Assembly: GCA_949152475.1 (NCBI GenBank)
Contig: OX424570.1
Location: 5,506,181-5,570,180, forward strand
Reading direction: 5' to 3'
Source: Terebella lapidaria
Lineage: Eukaryota > Annelida > Polychaeta > Terebellida > Terebellidae
DNA: 64,000 bases
In this document: in pieces, positions 10,901-22,900 of the stretch
How positions within the stretch are numbered: the first letter of the stretch is position 1
Layout: each line of letters opens with the position of its first letter
Notes under the pieces: generated by a model
Seen by the model: only the letters and a program-made list of their open reading frames with translations
Told to the model about the DNA's origin: nothing
Databases searched by the model: none
Made by a program: the position numbers and the translations under genes

Positions 10901-13900
10901 ACATAATGGCATCACAAAGGTGATATTGTTGTGATGTCACAGGGACCTCACAACTGTGACCTCAAAGGTGTGAGGTCGATGTGATAACACGATGATATCT
11001 CAGATATGACATCACAAATGTGATATTGCCGTGATGTCACTGTGATATAATAGAAATGGCCGATATTTAAATAATTGGAGAAGTCGGAATTTGAGGATGG
11101 CGTTCACATAAAATCAGCCATGAAATACCATTTGCGCAGACTTTGTGACGCTATATGCGCAATGTGTGGCACATATTATTATTTGTTAATATGATTTCCG
11201 AATCTGCATCCATATCATATGAAATGACATTTCTCTATTTTGCGCCGCTAGACAAGTCACACCTGTGAGGTCGGTGTAAGTTTGATGAGGGGTGACAGTT
11301 TGAGGTCACCACGATGTCACACTGTGACCTTGCTGTTCTCTGACTTTGAGGTAAATGTGAGGTCAAATAGTTGACTGGAAAGGACATGCAGGCGATCAAA
11401 GAGCCCACCATATCCAATTTGTTATTCTTAGATCGTGTATTATGAGAAAGCTGCCGTCGGATTCAGAGACTATGGAGAGAGCACTGATGAGTCTAGGTTT
11501 TGGGGTACACACTAGGTAGCGACACTCAGTGACCTCTCTTGTGATAAGGTCATGGACTGCTGACTGGTTATGAATTGCAGCGAAAATGTTCTTGACAAAC
11601 ACTGATTTCACACCACCAGCATTATTACCATCATCAACAATACAAAAGCCATTCCGTATGCCTGAGAGGTTGGAGTCTTTACCAAAGTTCCCGCTCAACA
11701 AGTTCCCGCTCCCAAGCTGCAATGTTCATTATGAGAGTGGAATTGGTAACTAGCGGTGGTATGTTTCTTGGTTGTTTTATTTAACGTGGTTGTCTGGCTC
11801 TGTGGACACATTTAGGGTTGAAGTTGATGATGTGGTCACTTGTTTGTGATAGTTGAAATCGCCATGGTTGCTCGAGATTCATGTGATGCAGACATGAGTG
11901 TAACGACAGTTTCTAAAGTTACACCCATCCTGCCGTTGAGCTTTTCACATATGATTTTCTTGCTCCTTGGGTCTAGTCTGTTACGTCTGTTACTGCCGTA
12001 TCGGCCGTCGCCAGTTGGCTCATCCTTTGGATTCAGTTTATTATGGGATTGAGTACCACCCAAAAAACTGGCCAATGGACGCCACTTTGACCAGATATCC
12101 AACGTATCCGAGGCACAATCCAGTATCCACCTGGTCTTGGATGATCAACTCGTAATGTTTTGTAACTATGCTTGTGTCTAACAAGGCACAAGATTTCATT
12201 GTTTCAAAGCCATTCGAAATTAGCAATTCAATGATCTCTTTGGGAGTTCCTGCTCTTGTGTCATGCCCCTGTGTCCATCCAATGAAATCAATATCTAATG
12301 TTCAACCAATCAGCAAAACTTTGTAGCGTGCCCTTTGAAAGCAAAAATTAAACTGACCAGAAGTGCCCAAAGGTAATACATACAGTGAGATATGTAATGG
12401 ATGAGTGAACGCTATAGGCATTAAGAACAGGGAACATTTTCCTGCCATGAAACATTGTCAAAAATGTTTACTGCTTAGGTCGAAGACTTCCGAAGACTGT
12501 AAAAATGGCGCAAAATAACGTCACAACAAAATCGTTATATTACAATTACATTTGGCATAATAAAATAAATGGTGACTGGTTTGGAAGGGGAAATGGCGAA
12601 ATGTTCCCCCGATGAGACAATGTTGCCCGACGCGATAATCTTCGAGCGTGTTGTTGGTAACTTTGTCCTCGAAGACAATGTTACTCTCGGCTTCGCCTCG
12701 GGCAACATTGTCTCCTCGGGGGAACATTTCGCCATGTTTCCCTCCAAATCAGTAACCATTCCATATAATAGCATACAGTATATTACATAATGGGATAATC
12801 ATACTAGTAATGTTGACGTGTGTAATTATCGGGCAATTTTTTACCTCGAAGTATGAAACATCATCTTAAATTCAAATGATTTGCACAAAAATGCAGTGTT
12901 TGAAAATATCAAAAGTACAACCAAGAACGTCACAGAATGCTCCTACATTTCCGAAAAAAGCTCCAGCTTCTGGGGCCCCTGAGCAGGCGCCAGACACCCA
13001 GCCGTTATAATTCTCCATCGCTTCACCCGCCCCGTTCACCAGATCCATAATATGTCTGAGCGTTCAAAATGATTATTGTATAAAAAAAAGTGACATACAG
13101 TTTTGAATAAATTTGACTTGACTTGACCTGACAATATGGACCGGACATAACGGTTAGTCCAGGAGCGACGAACACCATGCCAAACGGAGGTCCACTCACA
13201 TATGTCACGATGAGATTTATGGACCTATTAAGGTAGGTGGCAGGATCGTTCATAGCAGAGTCCGACATTGTGAACCATTTCATGAAACAGGTAAAATGTG
13301 TCAGGAATGCACATCAAACAAAACACTGAGCAAGGCAAAACGCCCTGGATTCTTTTGAAAGGGTATAGGAATCACCCCGAAAGGAACCAATACGTAATTT
13401 TGGTACTGATAACACTTCATACCCACAACATTCTGGATGTCTGCGGGAGCACATTTTTACCTAACTGCTATAAGTCCATATCAAGTACCCGATGTGTAAG
13501 AAAAAAACTCACCACTCGGATGATAATTATGTGCCTGAGGACTAGCAATGTTCTATGTCTAAGATCTACTCGAATATGATATATCTTGTGACATAGACCA
13601 ACTTGCCTCTCCCAGACGAAACCTAACAGATTGTCAGTATACAGCTAGAGCACACAACTGACCTCTCAGTATACAGCTAGAGCACACAACTGACCTCTTC
13701 TACGACAAGGTTCTGCACACGACGGACATCATGGGCCTCGCCTGGCAGACCCTCTTTCTCCAATATGGTAGCTACGGAATCCTTGAAGCGGTTGATAGAG
13801 CGCAGCAGGTGTGTACACTGCTTGTACGTGTTGAGGAGTTGGTCTCTGTGCAGTTGCTCTTGCTTTCGAAGAGTTGCCTCGTGGCTAGAACGAAACATAC

Positions 13901-16900
13901 ATTAGTACATGGTATACACTAGATCATGTAGAGTTATTTGACAACGGAACCAAATCGGTAGTCACACTTCAAACACTATAATCTACATGGCAATCGTTGG
14001 ACATATATAGAATTGTGTTGAAGTCGAGGTATGTCAACAAGGATTTACCGTGTCTTCTCTTTCTCAACATGTGACTTGAGTCGGCCGAGTTCCAGGTCAA
14101 AGTCTCTCTTCATCCTCAGCAAGTTCCTCTTCAGGTCAATCTCCGTGTGAGACACAAACTGGAAACATATGTGTATGTATATATAGGATTTTAAGGTTGC
14201 GAGTCCACTAGTTCCTCTGAAAAATGCCACAGTAAAGGTCGAAAAGTTAGTTTTTACCACGGCAGATGTGCGTTTGTAATATTTGGACGCTCTTCCTATA
14301 ACTCACTTCTCAAACAATAAAATATCGCATGATATTCAAATGCCTTTTGTGTTTATCTAGACTCCAATAGAGTTCACGCTACCTTTTCGTTATCGTTCTC
14401 CAAGTCTTCAAGGTTGATGATTCCCAGCTCTTGCCTCATGTCTTCCAGCTTCCTCTCCTGGTGTTCAATCAACTCGTCCTTAGCCAGGAGTGCAGTCTGT
14501 ACATCAGACAACTGCCGCTCCAGGTCCGCCCGCTGGACGGGGTACAGGACATATATGGGTTTGGCCGCTTTACATACATAGCACGGTGCGCTGAAGCAAG
14601 AACTCCTGCAGCAGCGCGCACAAAAATGAGGTCGAACTTGAGGTCAAATTCAAGAAAATCACTGAAAAACATACCTACAGTCTTCAATTCCCTTTATCAT
14701 GATTCAAAATAACATGCATGTGTGGATCACTCCAAGATTTCATCAGAAAGATATGAAGTGAATTACAAGGTTACAAAAATCGAACACTTTAAAAGATGGT
14801 GGCGCTCTGCTATTAGGGCACATGTATATATTAGTACAAATACGGTATATGGGTTTAGCCGCTGCAGTCGCAGTGTGTGACTGTAGTTTAAGTGATTGTA
14901 GTATGTTGTAAGTAGTTGTTCTGTATGCTTGTACATACTTATTAACGGCTATGTACTTGATTTATGCTTTATCAATAGAAAAATAAAAATAAATAAATAA
15001 AGCTTTGATTGTGGAGAGTTGGGGAGCTTCTGAGGAGCTGGGGAATTCAGATCTCACAAGCAAATGTCACGGTGAGCGCAGTAATATGCACTCCAGTCTC
15101 ATTTCTGAGTCGGTCCGCGGTTGTCTTCCGGTAACAATTCACAATTGATACTCAGAGAGAAATTGTTATGGCTTGGTGCACGCACCTGATGCAATAGCTT
15201 TTCCTTGAGGCAGTGCGTACAGATTCCGCAGGTTGGCTGGCTGTCAGGAATTCTGTTCCCTCGATAGACCATCAACCAGCCCAGCCAGCAACATGCCTAC
15301 TTACTCAGGTACTGGGAGTCGCCTCTGCGCTAACCATGCCTCGAGTCAGCTTGTCTGACGGACTAACTCCTGGGTCACAGACGCTGCAATGATCGTGCCG
15401 CTTGACAAGGCATACACGCCCTAGGCGTACATGCCCTAGAGAGCCGGCACCGACTTTATATTGGTGCCGTGACCAGGATTAACCCTGGCGAAAAAGGCAT
15501 TGCAGCTACTCGACCCTGGGAGAGTTTTCCTCTCCATCACTCAAGTATCAAAGCTGCAGATATATACTGACTACAGCCCTGACAACATGTCAAACTCACA
15601 GGCGCCCAACCCGGGAGCGTATCAACTCTACAAAGGACTACGCAAGCCCCCAGTCCGAGGAGTCCTTTGTGCCATCTCAGAAGACTGTACCTATGGAAAC
15701 GCCATCCAGGGGATCGGCCCAGAAATCTTGGCTGTCCACACAGTCTAACCCCAAGAATATTTCTGGCTTAAATGCCACCGGAGGGTCTGGAGATGGACCC
15801 TGAGGTCCCACCATGCTGTGATGCTGCCACAACAGCCCGGATTCGCATCTGGTGCCTTTCCTTGAGGCTGGCTTAAAATTCTGCCCGCGTGGCTCCTGGG
15901 CATAGGCCAGACTCCAGTGACAAATGGTCTACCTATGCATCCGCAAGAGTCCACCGAGCCTCCAAAGTGATCTTAGGATACTTTGTCCCAGTAAAGGTGG
16001 GAATAGCGCTAACCGGACCTCCATCCCAAGACCTGTCACATGCATCTCCGAGGAAACAGAATATTCAGATATTTCTATTCTAAGAAAAATTAGGCCAAGG
16101 GCCAAAGATAGGTTACCGGACAATGTTTAATATTTTAGGTGTTAGCCAGGTCACTGGTTGAATTCAAGGTCAAGAGAATATTCAGCATATATAACATTAA
16201 GCATATATCATGTCCACAGTTGATTGCTAAGCTGTAAGTTCAATAATCAGAGAGATATTAGCAATTTTATGCTGTAGCCTTGAAAATGAAGGGGCAAAGG
16301 TCAAATTCAAGGTCATCAAAATATTCAGTGTATATCATTTTCTATATCATGTATATCATGTCCACAATTGATTCCCAAGCCATACAGTCAATAGAGGAGC
16401 AAGATATGAGCAAGTTTGTCCTTGGACCTTGGAAATGAGGTCAGAGGTCAAATTCAAGGTCACGAGAATATTCAGCATATATCATTTCCTATACGTCCAC
16501 AATTGATTCCTAAGCTGTAAAATCGATAATAAGTGAGATATTAGCCATTTTGTCCTGTGACCTTGAAAATGAGGTCAAAGGTCAAATTCAAGGTCATGAC
16601 AATAATCTGCATATATCATTTCCTATATGTTCATAATTGATTGCTAAGCTGTAAAGTCGATAACAAGCGAGATATTAGCCATTTTGTCCTGTGACCTTGA
16701 AAATGAGGTCGAAGGTCAAATTCAAGGTCATCAGAATATTCAGCATATATCATTTCCTATATGTCCACAATTGATTCCTAAGCTGTAGAGTCGATAATAA
16801 GCGTGATATAAGCCAATTTGTGCTCTGACCTTGAAACTGAGGTCAGAGGTCAAATTCAAGGTCACGAGAATATTCAGAATATATCATTTCCTATATGTCC

Positions 16901-19900
16901 ACAATTGATTCCTAAGCTGTAGAGTCGATAATAAGCGAGATATAAGCCATTTTGTGCTCTGACCTTGAAAGTGAGGTCAGAGGTCAAATTCAAGGTCACG
17001 AGAATATTCAGCATATATCATTTCCTATAGGTCCACAATTGATTCCTAGTCTCTAATCTCAATATCAAGTGAGATATTAGGCATAATGTGTCCCATTATA
17101 AAGCATAGGAGAATTTAACATGGGAAAGTCCCATTTGAGCCGAGTTTGGGCCAAAATGGCCCACTTCGAGCGATTCAAGCGCAACGAAATTTATAGACAT
17201 CATAGGAGTACATATGAGGAGTGTTATTTATCAAAAAGAAAAAAAGTTACTGAACAGATTTTGAGAAAATGGCCGCCAAAGTCCAAAATCAGGCATTTTT
17301 CGTCGAAAACGGCTGCCATTTTGAAAAAAATGCAAAAATCAAAAAACTAAAAAATACCTCCTTCTTGAATTATTTTTAAGTATTTTTGTGCAAAATTTCA
17401 GAAAAATTCGCCTGTAAACAAAAAAAATTAGGCCAAGGGCCGAAGATAGGTTACCGGACAATGTTTAATATTTTAGATGTTAGCCAGGTCACTGGTTGAA
17501 TTCAAGGTCAAGAGAATATTCAGCATATATAACATTAAGCATATATCATGTGCACAGTTGATTGCTAAGCTGTAAATTCAATAATCAGCGAGATATTAGC
17601 AATTTTGTGCTGTGGCCTTGAAAATGAAGGGGCAAAGGTCAAATTCAAGGTCATCAAAATATTCAGTGTATATCATTTTCTATATCATGTCCACAATTGA
17701 TTCCCAAGCCATACAGTCAATAGAGGAGCAAGATATGAGCCAGTTTGTCCTTGGACCTTGAAAATGAGGTCAGAGGTCGAATTCAAGGTCCGAGAATATT
17801 CAGCATATATCATTTCCTACATGTCCACAATTGATTCCTAAGCTGTAAAATCGATAATAAGTGAGATATTAGACATTTTGTCCTGTGACCTTGAAAATGA
17901 GGTCAAAGGTCAAATTCAAGGTCATGACAATAATCTGCATATATCATTTCCTATATGTTCATAACTGATTCCTAAGCTGTAAAGTCGATAACAAGCGAGA
18001 TATTAGCCATTTTGTCCTATGACCTTGAAAATCCGGTTAAAGGTCAAATTCAAGGTCATCAGAATATTCAGCATATATCATTTCCTATATGTCCACAATT
18101 GATTCCTAAGCTGTAGAGTCGATAATAAGTGAGATATTAGCCATTTTGTCCTGTGACCTTGAAAATGAGGTTCAAGGTCATGACAATAATCTGCATATAT
18201 CATTTCCTATATGTTCATAACTGATTCCTAAGCTGTAAAGTCGATAACAAGCGAGATATTAGCCATTTTGTCCTATGACCTTGAAAATGGGGTCAAAGGT
18301 CAAATTCAAGGTCATCAGAATATTCATCATATATCATTTCCTATATGTCCACAATTGATTGCTAAGCTGTAGAGTCGATAATGAGCGAGATATCAGCCAT
18401 TTTAAGCTCTGACCTTGAATTGAGGTCAGAGGTCAAATTCAAGGTCACGAGGATATTCAGCATATATCATTTCCTATATGTCCACAATTGATTCCTAGTC
18501 TCTAATCTCAATATTAAGTGAGATATTAGGCATAATGTGTCCCATTATAAAGCATAGGAGATTTTAACATGGGAAAGTCCCATTTGGGCCGAGTTTGGGC
18601 AAAAATGGCCCACTTCGAGCGATTCAAGCGCAACGAAATTTATAGACATCATAGGGGTACATATGAGGAGTGTTATGTATCAAAAAGAAAAAAAGTTACT
18701 GAACAGATTTTGAGAAAATGGCCACCAAAGTCCAAAATCAGGCATTTTTCGTCGAAAACGGCCGCCATTTTGAAAAAAATGCGAAAATCAAAAAACTAAA
18801 AAATACCTCCTTCCTGAATTATTTTTAAGTATTTTTGTGCAAAATTTCAGAAGAATTCGCCCGTAAAGAAAAAAGATAAAAATGTGGACGACGACGACGA
18901 CGGACGACGGACGACAGACGACGGACGCAACGCCATGCCAATAGGTTATCGGACCATAGGTCCGGTAACCTAAAAATAAAAATGTGGACAACGACGACGA
19001 CGGACGACGACGGACGACGACGGACGACGGACGCAACGCCATGCCAATAGGTTATCGGACCATAGGTCCGGTAACCTAATAACGTATCTAACAGTACCTT
19101 TGGGTAGTTTCCTCTTTCGAAGGAGCCAGTCTTTGTTGTACACCAAATATTGAAACCGCTGTAAAGTAGCTGCGTTTGTGTCTGATGGCCAGTCGTAAGC
19201 ATTGCAGTCAATAATCAATACAAAGAGAGGCACAAATCAGTATAGTAATCACAGCAGGTCACTTCCACTAAAAAACTGTGGCAGCCCGGCCATCAGGTGT
19301 CCACCCCTTGGCTAGGACGTGGCGGTATCAATGGAACCAACCTGCATTCGATCCGGGGATGTGGCACAGCCGAAGCAGATCGTCCATGCACGAGTTATTC
19401 TCCTCAATAGTTCCGACCCTGTCTAGCTCAGATTCTTATTCAGAGTGACCACCACCTACACGAGCGATGGCCGCTAAATGGCAGCCGGATGCGCCAGAAG
19501 AGGAACCATCCTACGTAGGTGACGCCGCTCAGCCGTGTGAAGCCCTTGAGACTGGTAACCCGAGCATGCGGAACACTGTTGATGAATGCATGCCAAGGAG
19601 AGACGGGGGACCCAATCTCTAGTCTCCCGGTGGGAACAACTGCGTGACGGCCTCTCCTGTACCGGCGCGACGAGCATGTACACCCTGAACCTGCCATCTG
19701 GCAGCTGGTGCATGCTTCCAGTGGCACTGTCGATGGGAGTGCTGCACCAACTCCACGACTTTCGGGTGCACGACGGGTCATCTGAGCATCTAGAATAGCA
19801 TCTCACAGGTTCAACAATACTTCTACTGACCGGGTTGCAACACGGACATGGCGCGATGGTGCACAGCTTGTCCCCACTGTCAGACTCAAAAAGAAGTTCA

Positions 19901-22900
19901 TGTAACCTCGTGTCCTCGTGGTATCTTTGATCTTGTCATTAGTAATAGTTAATACTAGTTTTCTTTTATAATATGGTGATCTAGGCATGCAAACCAAACA
20001 TAAATACCGACTCAATGTCCAATATCAAGGAAACATCTGAGAATTTAAAGGATGCGAATAAGGTGCAATATTTTTTTTCTTCAAATCTGTGACCCCAGTG
20101 AGCAGTGACCAGTGACATAAATCATAACAACCCGATAGAAAATTTATGAGGTAATATTTGTATGATCGAACCTTTTCCTCCAGTGCGTTAAGTTTTGCGG
20201 CATTGCCCTGGTGGAAGGTAGAGTCAAAGCTTGGTTTGGTGGCATTTCTCACGAGTGTCTCTTCAAGTTGGGCGCGTGCATCTACAAATAATTAAAGCAA
20301 GTAAGGACATATACTATAAATGTTGAAATACGTGCTGTGTTTGACTGTAGCTGGTATGTTGGCTTCAATATAATTATTTCAGAATATTACCATTTGCAAT
20401 GATCATATCATTACATGTATCGGAGCCTTTTCCTTTATCTATCTCTCGTCGCAGCTCTTCTATAGTAGACGCCTGCTCTTGGGTCGTCTGTTTGTACTTC
20501 TCCAGTTCCTCTTTTATATCCTTGGTGGCAGCACTGATGGCCGACTCCGTAGCTCGGACAAGACTTGCAGAGCCTGGAATATTTTGTATAAATGCCGAAA
20601 TTGCACGTGAACGACTACTCCTTTAGTGTCTAGTGTATGACTTGTCCCTGGTATTCGTTTGTGATATAATTGATGAAAAAATTATGTTAATGTATACCTA
20701 CGGAAGTGTAAAATACTTTATTTTGTTGAATTCCCGACTTCAAATCGATAATACCGACTCAATATCGCGATATTTTATCGACTTGAAACGTGGAACTGAC
20801 ATGGAAGTTTTTTTTCAAAAATCCCGACTTAGTAACCCGATAATGTCGATTTAATATCACGATAATATCCACTTGATATCTCCATAGGATTGACTCAATA
20901 TCTCAGGAGTACATCTCGATGTTATCGACTTATAACTCTATAGACTTCTTATATCGATAATAATGGCAATTTCGACCTAATAGTTTGGGAATTTAGGTCG
21001 GGAATTTTAAAAAAGCTAAATCGATTGTTAGATTAAATTTACCAAGTCGAGTACATGTATTAGATTTTTACATGGCGTTAGGGTTCCGCGTCTGAGTTTT
21101 GATAACCAAAAGTTGTGTGAAAGTAATGTTACTGGCTTAGAAGCACAACAAAATATAAAGACTATTTCTTGTCCAGGATGTGACGGCCTAACCACCTTGT
21201 TGTGCATAACATTTTGGTCGAAGGTTCATCTTTTTTAATTCATTGTTTTAATGATTTTTTTTGTTTGGGTTCACTATCAATTTTAACTGTATTATCTAAG
21301 GGTTAATTACTGCTATGTAATCATTTATCAAATTGGAGACCGTTCAGTCTGACCAACACAGAGTAAAGATGTAGGCAAAAATAGTTGTAAAAAGGTGGTT
21401 GGAGAAATTGTTAACGAAGAACACAATGGTTTATATCTGTCTCTGACCGTGTCTTACATACCAAAGCTGTCGTCTGTTTCTGACTGTGTCTTACATACCA
21501 AAGCTGTCGTCTGTCTCTGGCCGTGTCTTACATACCAAAGCTGTCGTCTGTCTCTTGCCGTGTCTTACATACCAGATCTATCCTGTTTGACTACGGACTC
21601 TGCTGATAGGGTGATGACGCTGAGCTGTCTCCGCATTAGCTCCTCTTCCTTGGCTTCTCTGGCCTGACGCTCCTGTTCTACCTCCCGCATCAGCGACACA
21701 ACCTGGGCCTTTGACTCTTTCTGTCAAAACGTTCAAGGTGAATGAAGGTCGTTATGTTTAATGATTATGATAACAAGTGCCAACGATCGAGTGATCATAA
21801 GGTTTCTGCTGTGGAAAATGACATAAAAGTAATTTGTTGCATTGCATCAACTGCTCTTATCGATTACCATTGTTGATTAAAGATTAAGTAGTGATTCTGA
21901 AAGTGTCACTGGTTATTCAAATCATCGAAGTTCCGCAATTTGGTTCGATAATAATATTAGATATCAATCGATGTGAAAGCAATGTGAACATGGCACTTAC
22001 CAGTTGTGTTTTCAGTTTTTCGTTATTTTTGTCCAGATTTTGACTGTTTTTCTCTACATTTTGAAAATCTTTCTTCCATTGTTTGTTAGACTGCTTCAGA
22101 CCATCGACTTCCTGTTTTGAATAAAGAAATACACCGTAGTTATTGGAGGTATGGTGAAAATTGACGTATATTTGTGTTCGTCATGAAAACACAGTAATTT
22201 ACAATGTGTTTTCAAAATTTGCCAATATGTCAATATCAAAATTACACTCAAGTCGTTCTCATTTTATAACACAAACATATTTTATAATATAAACCTAACC
22301 TCTGTTAACCGTGATGACTCTTCGGTTATCTCTCGAATTCTCTCGCTTTGTGTTTCCACTGCCTTCGCGATAAATTTAAACTGCTTCAATCCATAGCGAA
22401 CAACTGCAAGAGAACAGAGCCCGACCATAGAATGTCCTTGAATATGCTTTGGGGAGCTTCAAACCCTTCTGATACAATGACAATGCGTCAGCAAATACAG
22501 TAAAATACATGTGTCGCCTCTTAGCAGTGCATAGCATGATTCCAGTATGGGGCACCTGGAAGTGTGAATATATAATGACTATATAATGAAAAGTCATTTC
22601 CGAAAAGTGATCTTTACTCTTCTATAACAATAGTATCTCTCAAAAACGTCCATCCAACCTAGACCTATTCCATTATCGCAAATGGGCGGCATTGATTCAT
22701 CATTTAGGAATGATATATGTCGGAACATTGTCATTGCCTGAATCACGGTGTTGGGGATACCCAGGATCCATTCTAAGCTCTCCTATCATTCATCAGCCAA
22801 AATTATCAGAATATTCAAAATATTTTGCTGTTTTCAGAAAAGACTATGGAGGACGTTTCACGTTTCAAATGATTTCAAGTCACTTGTTGTTCATTTTAAA

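Noticed and set aside
17120..18799. 76-codon frame MGKSHL... present at 17120-17350 and 18569-18799
   Set aside because: It is part of the GGTTACCGG element tail; the two copies are recent duplicates and the frame is broken in the copy near 7540.
16090..18973. Helitron identity for the GGTTACCGG family (3' hairpin and CTAA-like end)
   Set aside because: The hairpin abuts the end instead of lying about 10 nt inside, the 5' end is not TC, and insertion between A and T could not be shown; left as an unclassified family.
18788..19233. Minus-strand frames rich in RRRPSSVV near 18.8-19.2 kb
   Set aside because: Translation of the GAC-rich element ends; not a protein.
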